DNA from: CAKZNE01 sp002695025
GTDB taxonomy: Bacteria; Bacteroidota; Bacteroidia; Flavobacteriales; Schleiferiaceae
Length of the DNA stretch: 64,000 nucleotides
NCBI GenBank assembly: GCA_913043285.1
Contig: CAJWML010000007.1
Coordinates: 111,464-175,463, forward strand
Reading direction: 5' to 3'
The first letter of the stretch is position 1. Each line of letters starts with the position of its first letter. Below the pieces are notes generated by a model, which saw only the letters and a list, made by a program, of their open reading frames with translations, made no database searches and had not been told where the DNA came from. The translations under genes were made by a program, and so were the position numbers. Of this stretch, positions 27,156 to 36,578 are shown in pieces.

Positions 27156-28067
27156 TTATACCCAATCCTTCGGGTTTTTCAGTACATCCAGCAATTTGGC
27201 CTCTTCACTGCCGGGCTCGGGTTCTGCGTTATAATCCCAACGTACGCGGGGAGGCAGGCTCATCAGTATACTTTCGGTGCGGCCATTGGTCTTCAATCCG
27301 AAGAGGGTGCCGCGGTCATGAACCAGGTTGAATTCCACGTATCGCCCCCTGCGCAGTTCCTGCCAGTAGCGATGTTCTGCGTTCCATTCATTTTCCCTGC
27401 GTTTTTCCACGATGGGCAGGTAAGAGGGCAAGAAAGCGCGACCCATGTCCATATCAAAACGCATCCAGTCTTCAAGGTCACGTTCATTATTGGCTTTCAG
27501 GTAATCGAAAAAAGTTCCGCCAATTCCCCGGGCTTCTCCCCGATGATGGTTATAGAAGTAATCATCGCAGTGCTTTTTAAAGCGGGGATACAGTTCCTTG
27601 CCGTGTTTGTCAGCCGCCTTTTTTTGCGCCTTATGGAAATGTACAGCGTCATCCTTAAACAAGTAGTAGGGGGTAAGATCGGATCCGCCACCAAACCAGG
27701 CATCTATTTGCTCTCCATCGCCATTGTACATTTCAAAATAGCGGTAGTTGGCATGTACGGTAGGGATAAACGGATTTTCGGGATGCAATACCAGTGAGAT
27801 GCCGCAGGCAAAAAAGCCGTGACCCATTACGTTCATGCTCTTTTTCAAAGTATCCGGCATCGGGCCGTGTACCACGGAAGTGCTTACTCCGCCTTTCTCA
27901 AAAATATTTCCGTTGCTCAATACACGTGAACGTCCACCACCGCCACCGGGCCGCTCCCAATGATCTTCAATGAACCGGGCGCCTCCGTCCACTTTTTCGA
28001 GTTCCCCACAGATCTGGTCCTGTAGCGAATGAATAAAATCGGTGAACTCGTGTTTAATGTGTTCCAT
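27156..28067 (-). CDS. hemF: Oxygen-dependent coproporphyrinogen III oxidase
   Basis: Oxidative decarboxylation of coproporphyrinogen III to protoporphyrinogen IX using O2. The 303-residue protein shows family motifs GGGGRSRVLSNGN, VHANYRYFE, WFGGGSDLTPYY and YPRFKKHCDDYF. Use of HemF indicates an oxygen-respiring organism. It starts 4 bp after the hemE stop. Confidence 0.97.
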   Translation of the reverse strand: MEHIKHEFTDFIHSLQDQICGELEKVDGGARFIEDHWERPGGGGGRSRVLSNGNIFEKGGVSTSVVHGPMPDTLKKSMNVMGHGFFACGISLVLHPENPFIPTVHANYRYFEMYNGDGEQIDAWFGGGSDLTPYYLFKDDAVHFHKAQKKAADKHGKELYPRFKKHCDDYFYNHHRGEARGIGGTFFDYLKANNERDLEDWMRFDMDMGRAFLPSYLPIVEKRRENEWNAEHRYWQELRRGRYVEFNLVHDRGTLFGLKTNGRTESILMSLPPRVRWDYNAEPEPGSEEAKLLDVLKNPKDWV

Positions 28068-28071
28068 GCGG

Positions 28072-29100
28072 CTAACCGTAATTTTTAATGGTATCTATAA
28101 AAGCCCGCGCATGGTCTACCGGAATATTGGGTAGGATACCGTGACCGAGATTGGCAATGTAGCGGTAAGGTCCGAAGTCATCCACCATTTGTTTAGCCAG
28201 TTTTTGGATGTCCGAAATAGGCGAAAGTAGCCGGGCCGGGTCAAAGTTACCCTGCAAGGTTACCTGGTATTGTGTAAATTCTCGGGCCATGTGGGGGGTA
28301 ATGGTCCAGTCCACACCCAATGCCGAAACCGGCATTTTGGACATTTCTTCCAAAGCAAACCAGCACCCTTTGGCAAATACCACTACTGGAATATGTTCAT
28401 GTAAAGCACTTACAATCTCACGGATATAATGCAGTGAAAAGGTCTCATAATCCAGGGGAGAAAGTAAACCACCCCATGAATCAAATATCTGTACCACATT
28501 GGCGCCACTCTTACTCTTTTCAGTGAGATAGTCAATGGTGGCCCGGGTGATCTTTTCCAGAAGCAGGTGTGCGGCCTCGGGTTGCGTATAGCAAAAAGCC
28601 TTGGCCTTGTCAAAGGTTTTGCTGCCCTTGCCTTCTACCATGTAGCAGAATACGGTCCAGGGGCTACCTGCAAAACCGATCAGGGGTACCTCTCCGGCCA
28701 GTTCATCACGTGTCATTTTAAGAGCTTCAAATACATAGCTCAAACGATCTTTAACATCAATATCGGGGATGGCCTGAACCTGTTCCATGCTGGTAATAGG
28801 ATTGGGAATGACCGGCCCTTTACCGGGTATCATCTGTACTTCTACGTCCAGCGCCTGTGGTATTACCAGGATATCCGAGAAAAGGATGGCAGCATCCACT
28901 CCCACCTGGCGTACTGGCATTACAGTGATTTCAGTGGCCAGTTCCGGGGTTTCCACTCGCTCAAAAAAGCTGTACTTGTCGCGGAGCTTCATATAATCCG
29001 GCAGGTAGCGTCCTGCCTGGCGCATCATCCAGACCGGTGGACGTTCCACTTTTTCGCCCTTGAGCGCGCGCAGTAAAAGGTCGTTCTTAATGTTTGTCAT
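28072..29100 (-). CDS. hemE: Uroporphyrinogen decarboxylase
   Basis: Decarboxylates uroporphyrinogen III to coproporphyrinogen III. The 342-residue protein has the signature PPVWMMRQAGRYLPDY near residue 21, FSDILVIPQALD, and GFAGSPWTVFCYMVEGKGS. It overlaps the hemD 3' end by 14 bp. Confidence 0.97.
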   Translation of the reverse strand: MTNIKNDLLLRALKGEKVERPPVWMMRQAGRYLPDYMKLRDKYSFFERVETPELATEITVMPVRQVGVDAAILFSDILVIPQALDVEVQMIPGKGPVIPNPITSMEQVQAIPDIDVKDRLSYVFEALKMTRDELAGEVPLIGFAGSPWTVFCYMVEGKGSKTFDKAKAFCYTQPEAAHLLLEKITRATIDYLTEKSKSGANVVQIFDSWGGLLSPLDYETFSLHYIREIVSALHEHIPVVVFAKGCWFALEEMSKMPVSALGVDWTITPHMAREFTQYQVTLQGNFDPARLLSPISDIQKLAKQMVDDFGPYRYIANLGHGILPNIPVDHARAFIDTIKNYG

Positions 29101-29809
29101 ATATAAAGTAGTCTATAACCCGGTCTACCACTGATTCCAGGGAAGGTTCGTAAGCCTCAATGCGCCTGTTCTTACAGCGCAGGTGAACCGCTCCGGAGGT
29201 AGTGGCTCCTATACAGAAGCACGGGGTTTCAGGTTTTAAAGTGTTATTCTTGAAAAAGCTGTACACTGCAGTAGGAGAGAGGAAGATGACTCCTCCAAAA
29301 AGGCTGCTGTCTACTTTGTGCTGTACCAGCTTGGTTTTGTAAACTATTTCACGGTGTACGCTAACACCCTTACTTTCCAGGTACTCCGGTAAGTCGTCCA
29401 GTGATTGGTCTCCGCAGAAAAAATCCACGGCCTTTACATCCTTATTTCGGGCAATGATCTGGGCCAGACTGATAGCGTTACCTGCACGGGCATCGGCTTT
29501 TATCCCGAATTCTTCCAGCATTTCTGTAGCCCGTACACCAACCGTGAAATTTCGTTTGGAGATAAAGGAAAGAGAGCGGGATGCGGCCAGCTTTTGCAGG
29601 CTGAAGACGGCATTCTTACTGGTGAATATCCGGGCCTGGCTAGCGGGGTTATTGAGCCTTTGATAAAAACTTTCTTCGTTGAAATCGTAGTCAATCTCAA
29701 TGTAGTCGTCCTGCTGCAATGCAATCCCCCGGGCATTTATTTTTTGCACCAATTCTTCTGGGAGAGAGCGGGTGCTGTAGATCAAAGCTTTGTATTCACC
29801 TTCAGACAT
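29087..29809 (-). CDS. hemD: Uroporphyrinogen-III synthase
   Basis: Cyclises hydroxymethylbilane to uroporphyrinogen III. HemD is poorly conserved; the 240-residue product is identified from its length, two-domain alpha/beta pattern, the segment FFCGDQSLDDLPEYLESKGV and FLSPTAVYSFFKNN, and its place between hemC and hemE. The ATG at 29809 overlaps the hemC stop by 8 bp; an earlier in-frame start would only extend into hemC. Confidence 0.9.
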   Translation of the reverse strand: MSEGEYKALIYSTRSLPEELVQKINARGIALQQDDYIEIDYDFNEESFYQRLNNPASQARIFTSKNAVFSLQKLAASRSLSFISKRNFTVGVRATEMLEEFGIKADARAGNAISLAQIIARNKDVKAVDFFCGDQSLDDLPEYLESKGVSVHREIVYKTKLVQHKVDSSLFGGVIFLSPTAVYSFFKNNTLKPETPCFCIGATTSGAVHLRCKNRRIEAYEPSLESVVDRVIDYFIYDKH

Positions 29810-30710
29810 TGGCGAGATTTTCCATGATTTCCGATCCGCCTTGTTGCAGTATTTCACGAGCGGCTGATATGCCAAGGTCTTTGGCCTGCGAAATGTTCAC
29901 TTGCTTTTCTACCAGTATCTTTTGTGAACCGTCCGGGGCAAATAACCCACCCGAAAAGTGGACGCTACCCTTGTTTATCCTGGCCAAAGCGCCAATGGGT
30001 GCCGAGCAGCCACCTTCCAGCGTGCGCAGGAAGGAACGCTCTATTCCGGAGGTGATCTCTGTAGGTTCGTGATTGAGTTGTTGAAGGATATCCACCGTAG
30101 GGGTTTCCTCTTCGCGACATGTGATACCGATAACTCCCTGTGCGGGTGCGGGTATCATCCAGTCCAGGACAATGTGGTTTTCCGGTAGTATTTCTACCCG
30201 GTATAGTCCCGCTTTGGCAAATACGGCCCCGTTCCAGTCGTTTTCTTCGAGCTTTTTGAGGCGGGTCTGTACATTTCCCCGCAAACCAGTGATCGTATGA
30301 TGAGGATAACGGTTTTTCCATTGTGCTATCCTGCGTATACTCCCTGTGGCGATTGTAGCCTCTATGAGGCCTATATCCGGAGAACCTTTGTAAACCAGGA
30401 TGTCTTCATGTGGACCTCTTTCGAGTACGGCTGCCATCCGGATACCCTGTGGGGCCAGTGTGGGGTAATCCTTTAAGGAGTGTACGGCTATATCGATCTC
30501 GCTATTCAGCAGGGCATCATCCAGCACTTTGGTGAATATGCCGGTACCGCCAAACTGGTGCAGGGGAGTGGAAAGATCTATGTCGGCCGGAGATTTTACA
30601 TACACCAGGGTAGTGGCATGCCCCAGCCTTTCAAGCTGTTGCTGTACCTGTGTGGCCTGCCATACGGCCAGGCGACTGTCTCGTGTTCCAATGCGGATGC
30701 TTGTTGCCAA
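29802..30710 (-). CDS. hemC: Porphobilinogen deaminase (hydroxymethylbilane synthase)
   Basis: Polymerises four porphobilinogens. The 302-residue protein begins IRIGTRDSRLAVWQA, the conserved N-terminus, and contains the dipyrromethane cofactor cysteine in LEGGCSAPIGALA near residue 241. Because the conserved N-terminus lies at the very start and no ATG is near, the start codon is taken as TTG at 30710, 8 bp after the hemA stop; weak initiation may limit its level (inference). Confidence 0.96.
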   Translation of the reverse strand: MATSIRIGTRDSRLAVWQATQVQQQLERLGHATTLVYVKSPADIDLSTPLHQFGGTGIFTKVLDDALLNSEIDIAVHSLKDYPTLAPQGIRMAAVLERGPHEDILVYKGSPDIGLIEATIATGSIRRIAQWKNRYPHHTITGLRGNVQTRLKKLEENDWNGAVFAKAGLYRVEILPENHIVLDWMIPAPAQGVIGITCREEETPTVDILQQLNHEPTEITSGIERSFLRTLEGGCSAPIGALARINKGSVHFSGGLFAPDGSQKILVEKQVNISQAKDLGISAAREILQQGGSEIMENLANV

Positions 30711-30718
30711 AGAGAACC

Positions 30719-31963
30719 TTAGTTTTCCAGCTCAAAGATATGATGTATCGTACGAAGGTTACCATTGATATCGGACCCGCTTTTCAGCTGGCGGGCAAAT
30801 TGCCCTGTGATACGGTCTAATATCTGGTTGGCCAGTACGTCTGCATGCTCAGCGTTAAGGTCAGGGAATTTTTTAAGCAGGCTGGTTACCTCGCGGTTTT
30901 TCCAGGCGTCCATTTTTTCACGCAGTGCCTGCAGGGTGGGGGCTACCTTACGGCTTTCCAGCCAGGTGTAAAAATCGTTCATCATCTCGCTGATGATAGC
31001 TTCAGCGGCAGGGATTTCATCCTTTCTGCGTTGCATGCTTTCAGTGGTGATCTCTGAAAGGTGGTCCACATCTATTACGGTAAATCCAGCATGATTATAA
31101 AGAGCTGCTTCCACATTGCGTGGCATGCTCAAATCCAGGATCAGCCGTTTTTTGGAAGTATTAAAGTGTGATTGCAGAACGGTGGCTTCCTGGGCTCCGG
31201 TGGCTACAATTACCACATCGGCATTATCCAGTCCCTCGGAAAGTTTGTGGTAACTCAGGGAAGCCGTTTGATAGCGTTCTGCGAGTTCACGCGCTTTTTC
31301 ATCGGTACGATTAACGAGGGTGATGTTGCGGATACCAGTCTGGTTGATCAGGTTTTCGCAGGCGGTACGTCCTATTTTACCGGTGCCCAGCAGCAGTACA
31401 TTCGGATCGGGCGTATTAACCACGTATTCCTTTATGGTTTGTACAGCAGCGAAGGCTACTGAAGCTGCACCACTGGAAAGCTGGGTTTCATTCTTTACCC
31501 GTTTGGAGGTTTGGGCTGCCATATTTACCAATCGTTCCAGGAAAGCGTTATGGGCATTCTGTTCCTTAGCCAGGGCAAAAGCTTTCTTGATCTGGCCAAT
31601 AATCTCAAAGTCACCCAGTATCTTAGATTCCAGGCCGGCACCTACCCGGAAAAGATGTTCCATGGCTTCCCGGTTCTGTTTAATGTTTTGGTAACGGTAA
31701 AAGAGTTCGTGGCTATTGCCGGTATGTTTGCAAAAGAGGGAGATCATGTCACGGGGGCAATTTCCAAAACCATAGATCTCCGTGCGGTTACAGGTGGAAA
31801 TAATGAACATTCCGTCACCGCCCAATTGCTTGTAATCAAATATCAAATGGCAAATCTGGGCTTCACTCAGGCTAAACTTCTCACGTACATCAATGCCGGC
31901 ACGGCTATGATCTATACCCACCAAAAAGAAATTAGCAAACTGGCTTACCTGGAAATGTTTCAT
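30719..31963 (-). CDS. hemA: Glutamyl-tRNA reductase
   Basis: First committed step of the C5 haem pathway, reducing glutamyl-tRNA to glutamate-1-semialdehyde. The 414-residue protein has the catalytic cysteine segment IISTCNRTEIYG, the NADPH-binding LLLGTGKIGRTACENL and a C-terminal helical dimerisation region. The ATG at 31963 is chosen over an upstream TTG. It heads the seven-gene haem operon and is divergent from the AraC-hemH pair. Confidence 0.96.
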   Translation of the reverse strand: MKHFQVSQFANFFLVGIDHSRAGIDVREKFSLSEAQICHLIFDYKQLGGDGMFIISTCNRTEIYGFGNCPRDMISLFCKHTGNSHELFYRYQNIKQNREAMEHLFRVGAGLESKILGDFEIIGQIKKAFALAKEQNAHNAFLERLVNMAAQTSKRVKNETQLSSGAASVAFAAVQTIKEYVVNTPDPNVLLLGTGKIGRTACENLINQTGIRNITLVNRTDEKARELAERYQTASLSYHKLSEGLDNADVVIVATGAQEATVLQSHFNTSKKRLILDLSMPRNVEAALYNHAGFTVIDVDHLSEITTESMQRRKDEIPAAEAIISEMMNDFYTWLESRKVAPTLQALREKMDAWKNREVTSLLKKFPDLNAEHADVLANQILDRITGQFARQLKSGSDINGNLRTIHHIFELEN

Positions 31964-32044
31964 AATACGATGCAAAAATATCCGATAAAGAAGTTCGCAA
32001 ATACCCCGGAAGGGATAAATTATATCCCAAATAGAAGAAAGTAT

Positions 32045-32067
32045 TTATTTAGAAATATTCTAATTAA
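32045..32067. promoter_or_regulatory. 23-bp inverted repeat between hemA and araC-hemH
   Basis: TTATTTAGA, 5 nt, TCTAATTAA: one mismatch from the perfect palindrome at 17986-18008. It ends 9 bp before the -7 box of the AraC gene, so a bound protein would cover the -33 region. It lies 82 bp from the hemA ATG and may control both directions. Confidence 0.65.
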
Positions 32068-32076
32068 GCTAAATTT

Positions 32077-32084
32077 TATCTTTG
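32077..32084 (+). promoter_or_regulatory. -7 box for the AraC-hemH transcript
   Basis: TATCTTTG, an exact TAnnTTTG element, about 66 bp before the AraC ATG. The -33 position falls inside the inverted repeat and has no TTTG. Confidence 0.5.
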
Positions 32085-32150
32085 CGAAACCTTCTTGTAG
32101 AAGCGGGATTTGTTAATTTTATCCCTTGTTCCGGTTCAGAATTATACGTT

Positions 32151-33074
32151 ATGGAATTACATTTTGAGATGGACGAAGATCCAAAAAATACCCGAAAAGA
32201 GGAAGTGAAAAATATCCGGATCAGCGAGGGTATTTTCATGGTGAGGGTGGAAAACCGGGAGGAGGATTCGTTCCGGCTGAAACGTGAGATAGACCAAAGT
32301 CTTATCCAGTTTTATTTTGCTACGGAAGGGGGCGCCAGCTTTCTGTTTAACCGGGGTAATTACCGGCTGGAACTGGAGGTGGAGAAGTCCTTGCTGTTTT
32401 ATAATCCGCTTATGGCCCTGCCGTTGGATATTGAAGTGAAGCCTCATTCCAAATTGGTTTTTCTGTATATCACCGTAGAGAACCTCCATCGCCTTTTTGT
32501 AACGGGTTCCGAAGAAATTGCTTTTCTCAACCAGGAAAACATCAACCAGAAATTCTACACAGATCGTCCCATCACTCCCATGCTGGCGCTTACCGTAAAC
32601 CAACTGTTCCAGGATAATATACAAGGTCCTGCCCGTAAGGTGTTTGAAAAAGCGAAGGCTTATGAAATACTGGCTCTTTTCTTTAATAAGGAGGAAGGAA
32701 AGGATGTGGAACAATGCCCGTTCCTGAATGATGAGGATAATGTGCAGCGCATCCGTGAAGCCAAGAAGATACTGATCGAAAAAATGGTGAGCCCACCTAC
32801 CTTAAAGGAGCTTTCACGGGAAATAGGATTGAACGAGTACCGCCTGAAAGAGGGGTTTAAGAATATTTACGGCAAAACCGTTTTCCAGTTCCTGAATGAT
32901 TACCGACTGGACAAGGCGCGACAGCTATTGGAGTCCGGTAAGTTTAAAGTTAATGATGCGGCTTACCAGATCGGCTATACCAACCCCAGCCATTTTATTG
33001 CCGCCTTTCGCAAAAAGTTCGGGGTTACACCCAAAAAATATTTAACCGGAAAATCATCTGCTATACATGGCTAA
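32151..33074 (+). CDS. AraC-family regulator linked to haem synthesis
   Basis: A 307-residue regulator. The C-terminal 100 residues carry the AraC double helix-turn-helix (LKELSREIGLNEYRLKEGFK and AAYQIGYTNPSHFIAAFRKK, PchR-like). The N-terminal domain is a beta-rich sensor of the type that binds iron-siderophore or porphyrin-related ligands in PchR relatives (inference). The ATG at 32151 is used; an upstream in-frame TTG would overlap the promoter. It overlaps hemH by 8 bp and is divergent from hemA, so it likely regulates the haem genes. Confidence 0.88.
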   Translation: MELHFEMDEDPKNTRKEEVKNIRISEGIFMVRVENREEDSFRLKREIDQSLIQFYFATEGGASFLFNRGNYRLELEVEKSLLFYNPLMALPLDIEVKPHSKLVFLYITVENLHRLFVTGSEEIAFLNQENINQKFYTDRPITPMLALTVNQLFQDNIQGPARKVFEKAKAYEILALFFNKEEGKDVEQCPFLNDEDNVQRIREAKKILIEKMVSPPTLKELSREIGLNEYRLKEGFKNIYGKTVFQFLNDYRLDKARQLLESGKFKVNDAAYQIGYTNPSHFIAAFRKKFGVTPKKYLTGKSSAIHG

Positions 33075-34080
33075 ACATGCTGCCTTGCTGGTAAACCTGG
33101 GGTCACCGGATTCCTACCAGGTCCCTGATGTGAAGAAATACCTGAGGGAGTTCCTCATGGACAAGAGAGTTATTGACTATCCCTGGTTTTTCCGTTTCCT
33201 CCTTATAGAAGGGATCATTCTACGTACCCGGCCTGAAAAGTCTGCTGAAGCCTATAAGAGTATATGGTGGGAAGAAGGTTCGCCCCTCATTGTCCTTAGT
33301 TACCGATTGCTGGAAGAAGTAAGGAAACACACAAAGGTGCCGGTAGAATTGGGTATGCGCTACGGTAATCCTTCCATACAGGACGGTTTGCAAAAGCTGG
33401 TGGATGATAATCCCGATCTGAAGGAGGTGAAATTGATACCACTTTACCCACATTACGCAATGAGCAGCTTTGAAACGGTGGTGGTAAAGGCGCAGGAAGT
33501 GATCGAAAAGCATTTTAAAGGGCTTAAACTTCACGTACAGGAAGCTTTTTATGATCACCCCGGGTATATTGCTGCTTTAGGTAAAACCCTTTTACCACAT
33601 CTGGATAAGGGCTATGATCACATCCTTTTCAGTTACCATGGTATTCCCGAGCGGCATATCCGCAAGTCAGATATTACCGGGAGTCATTGTCTTAATTCAC
33701 CGGATTGTTGTTCTATAGATTCACCGGCCCATCAGTATTGTTACCGGCACCAGGTATTTAAAACCACAGAGTTGCTGGTAAAGGAATTGGGTATCCCCAG
33801 GGAGAAGTACAGCAACAGCTTCCAAAGCCGCCTGGATGATAAGTGGCTTACTCCTTTTACGGATAAGCAACTGGCAGAATTCCCCAGGAAAGGGATAAAG
33901 AAACTCATTGTCCTGTGCCCAGCCTTCGTATCGGATTGCCTGGAAACCATAGAGGAAATAGGAGAGGAGGGAAGAAAGATTTTCCTGGAGGCCGGTGGTA
34001 CGGAGTTTACCCTGGTGCCTTGTCTCAATGATCAGAACGACTGGATACGCCTGGTGTCCTCATGGGCCAGCGGGGATTAG
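33067..34080 (+). CDS. hemH: Ferrochelatase
   Basis: Inserts Fe(II) into protoporphyrin IX. The 337-residue protein starts with LLVNLGSPDS and has the catalytic-histidine region SYHGIPERHIRKSD and the conserved acidic FVSDCLETIEEI. A Cys-rich insert (HCLNSPDCC) near residue 205 may bind an Fe-S cluster as in some other ferrochelatases (inference). It is translated from the same message as the AraC regulator (8-bp overlap). Confidence 0.96.
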   Translation: MAKHAALLVNLGSPDSYQVPDVKKYLREFLMDKRVIDYPWFFRFLLIEGIILRTRPEKSAEAYKSIWWEEGSPLIVLSYRLLEEVRKHTKVPVELGMRYGNPSIQDGLQKLVDDNPDLKEVKLIPLYPHYAMSSFETVVVKAQEVIEKHFKGLKLHVQEAFYDHPGYIAALGKTLLPHLDKGYDHILFSYHGIPERHIRKSDITGSHCLNSPDCCSIDSPAHQYCYRHQVFKTTELLVKELGIPREKYSNSFQSRLDDKWLTPFTDKQLAEFPRKGIKKLIVLCPAFVSDCLETIEEIGEEGRKIFLEAGGTEFTLVPCLNDQNDWIRLVSSWASGD

Positions 34081-34310
34081 AGAAAAACTCCAAACTTATA
34101 AAAGTCTGTTTATTAGTGATTTAAGTTTAAATTACCATCTTTGTCTACTTTTTTTGGGCGGTATTGTAATCCCATTCTTTCATCTTACCGTATATGAATG
34201 TGACAAGCGCTTAGGGTCCTTCAGTGGATCGAAGCAATTGTCAACTCCCGGCCAACCAAATTTCTTGGCAGGGACTTCAAATAAATTTTTAACTCATAAA
34301 CAGTTCCAAG

Positions 34311-34835
34311 ATGAAATTTTTAAATCAATCTAAAATTTTTATGGTTGCCATGCTGGCTTCAGCCTTCGCTTTCACCGCCTGTGATAAGGATGATGACGAT
34401 AAGGATAAGGAAGATCCCAAAATGTCCAAAACCTATGCGTACACCTTCAGTGGTTCGTATGAAGGTGATCACCCTTCTAACCTGAGTGCGGATCTCAAAA
34501 TCACCGAGATTGATGATAACTCTGCTAAAGTTGAGGTTACGCTGCGCAATACCATTAGTGGTGAGATGTACATGATCCATGCTCATGATGCAGCTGATCC
34601 TGCTACTACTCCCAACAACACACCTTATAATGAAACGCCCAACGCTCAGGTGCTGGTGCAGATGGCTACCGGTAACGGAGGTGATGTAACGGTATCTCAA
34701 ACGGCTAACATGTCGTACGCAGAGCTTACCTCCAGTTATGAAGCATTCTTTGTGGTGCATGATCCCCTCCAGGATATCAGCACTACAGACCTTACTACTT
34801 ACCTTGTGGTAGGTGGTTTTGCCCGCGAGCAATAA
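34311..34835 (+). CDS. Small lipoprotein, family not recognised
   Basis: A 174-residue predicted lipoprotein: signal peptide with AFTAC (Cys24) followed by an acidic DKDDDDKDKED spacer, common after lipidation in Bacteroidota. The mature part is beta-rich, with YAYTFSGSYEGDHPSNL and MYMIHAHDAADP. The His-containing HAHD could bind metal, but that is only a suggestion. A strong terminator follows at 34862. The 230 bp upstream hold no recognised element beyond an imperfect CATCTTTG box near 34137. Confidence 0.75.
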   Translation: MKFLNQSKIFMVAMLASAFAFTACDKDDDDKDKEDPKMSKTYAYTFSGSYEGDHPSNLSADLKITEIDDNSAKVEVTLRNTISGEMYMIHAHDAADPATTPNNTPYNETPNAQVLVQMATGNGGDVTVSQTANMSYAELTSSYEAFFVVHDPLQDISTTDLTTYLVVGGFAREQ

Positions 34836-34861
34836 TAGTATAGCAGGTTTTTTAAAATATG

Positions 34862-34895
34862 AACTCCCCGGAGAAATTCTCCGGGGAGTTTTTTT
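34862..34895 (+). terminator. Strong rho-independent terminator
   Basis: AACTCCCCGGAG, 5-nt loop, CTCCGGGGAGTT, then seven T. It ends directly at the ATG of the TauE gene. Confidence 0.92.
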
Positions 34896-35654
34896 ATGTT
34901 TAAGCTGAAATTTCTTGCCGTCATGTGGATTTACTTTTTCCTTGTGTTGGCCGGGGCTCTGGCTTTTACACTCAGCACCTTAACCGCAGGAGGTGGTGCC
35001 TTGATACTGCTTCCGGTATTAAGCTTTATGATTGGTGCTGTCAACGTCCCCCCGGTCCTGAACCTGGGCAATTTTATCGGCCGGCCGGTGCGGCTGGTGT
35101 TGTTCTGGCGGCATATCCGTTGGGAAATTGTGTGGTATTACCTGCCGGCCTCGCTCGTTGGGGCGTTCCTGGGCGCCTGGTTGCTCACCTCTTTCCAAAG
35201 CAAAACCTTACAGGTGATCATCGGTCTGTTCCTGGTATCCACCATTTTTCAATACCGTTTTGGCAAGAAAAAGCGGAGCTTTGAAATGAAGCCCTGGTAT
35301 TTTGTTCCACTGGGATTGGTGATACCCTTTATATCTACCGTAACCGGGGCATTGGGGCCTTTGCTGAATCCCTTTCTCCTGAATTACGATATGAAGAAGG
35401 AAGAACTGATAGCCACCAAAACCTTCAATTCTTTTGCGGCTGGGGTGGTGCAGATCGGGAGTTACACCTTCTTTGGAGCACTGTACGGTGAATTGTGGCT
35501 GTGGGGTCTTGCCCTGGGTGTGGGGATCGGGATCGGGAACTTTACGGGCAAGAAATTGCTGGCCCGTATTACGGAAAAATCCTTTCGCCAATGGGCCATT
35601 GCTTTTATGGTCATCAGCGGGATACTGTTAATAGTCAGGGCTTTTTACTCGTAA
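34896..35654 (+). CDS. TauE/SafE-family membrane transporter
   Basis: A 252-residue integral membrane protein with about eight helices, including TAGGGALILLPVLSFMIG after the first helix and the second-half repeat TVTGALGPLLNPFLLNYD. This is the TauE/SafE (sulfite/organosulfonate exporter) fold; substrate unknown. The ATG at 34896 follows the T-run of the upstream terminator without a gap, so the true start may be the in-frame ATG at 34923 (MWIYFFLVL), or the gene may depend on read-through. Confidence 0.88.
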   Translation: MFKLKFLAVMWIYFFLVLAGALAFTLSTLTAGGGALILLPVLSFMIGAVNVPPVLNLGNFIGRPVRLVLFWRHIRWEIVWYYLPASLVGAFLGAWLLTSFQSKTLQVIIGLFLVSTIFQYRFGKKKRSFEMKPWYFVPLGLVIPFISTVTGALGPLLNPFLLNYDMKKEELIATKTFNSFAAGVVQIGSYTFFGALYGELWLWGLALGVGIGIGNFTGKKLLARITEKSFRQWAIAFMVISGILLIVRAFYS

Positions 35655-35743
35655 TTTTTGTTAAACGGTTTTATGTAAGCTGGCGGACAAGCGGTGTGAA
35701 TATTTGGCGTCAAATTTGTTAATCGAAAACAAAATGCAAAAGG

Positions 35744-36475
35744 ATGAAAAAGCTTTACGCCTCTTTATTTTTTCTGATCGGATGGACGGCTGCTACTGCC
35801 CAGGTGCAGAATGAGGCTGTAACCAGTTGTGATAATATGTCCCGAAGCATTTATTCTACCCTGGCCAGCGGTAAGGTGCTGGTCATTGCTTCCGAAGGCC
35901 TGGATTGCTCCGTGTGTAAGAGTAAGGCCCCGGGCCTGCAAAGCTGGGCTATGCAACACAGCAATACTATTGATGTATGGGGCGCGATGACGTATCTGTA
36001 TGGAACCAATACGCCTGTGTGCAGTGAACTGGCTAGCTGGAAGAGTACCTATTCCTGGAACAACATCTTTATGTTTATAGATACGCACCGCAAATGGTTT
36101 GATAATATCACCCCCCAGTATTTTGTGTACAATCCCAAGGATTCTACCCTGGCATACCAGGGTGTTTCGGAAGCCACTGCCCGCAGCACCGCTGAAAACC
36201 TGGTGAACAACATTGGTATTCAGGAGTCAGTTCGTGCTTCTCAGGCTTTTTACGTGAGCCAGGGTGAGGGTTTTGTACAATTGAATAATATTCCAACTTC
36301 CTTTTTTCAGTATCAATTGTTTGATCTTACCGGTAAGGTAGTTAAGGCCCAGAGCTTTACGCAGGCCGACAAAGCCCAGAGGATCAACACTGCCGATCTT
36401 CAGAAAGGTCTTTACCTGATCAAGGTGAAAAATGGCAAGGGTTTTGAGGTGGTGAAAAAAGTTTGGATACGATAA
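35744..36475 (+). CDS. Exported thioredoxin-like protein, T9SS-sorted
   Basis: A 243-residue protein with a signal peptide (ending ATAQ), a probable thioredoxin-like domain in which VLVIASEGLDCSVCKSKAPG holds a CxxC (CSVC, about residues 55-58), and a C-terminal T9SS domain (FQYQLFDLTGKVVKAQSF ... KGLYLIKVKNGKGF). The YPNP start motif is replaced by a less regular sequence. Possibly a surface redox protein (inference). A terminator follows. Confidence 0.75.
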   Translation: MKKLYASLFFLIGWTAATAQVQNEAVTSCDNMSRSIYSTLASGKVLVIASEGLDCSVCKSKAPGLQSWAMQHSNTIDVWGAMTYLYGTNTPVCSELASWKSTYSWNNIFMFIDTHRKWFDNITPQYFVYNPKDSTLAYQGVSEATARSTAENLVNNIGIQESVRASQAFYVSQGEGFVQLNNIPTSFFQYQLFDLTGKVVKAQSFTQADKAQRINTADLQKGLYLIKVKNGKGFEVVKKVWIR

Positions 36476-36503
36476 TTTTATATTGATTTGAATTGGTTGT
36501 TAG

Positions 36504-36534
36504 ACCCGGGTAATCTACCCGGGTTTTCTTTTTT
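36504..36534 (+). terminator. Terminator after the thioredoxin-like gene
   Basis: ACCCGGGTA, 3 nt, TACCCGGGT, then a T-rich run. Confidence 0.85.
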
Positions 36535-36578
36535 ACCGAAACTTTACATACACTGAACCTCAGTGCCATAATAAAGCC

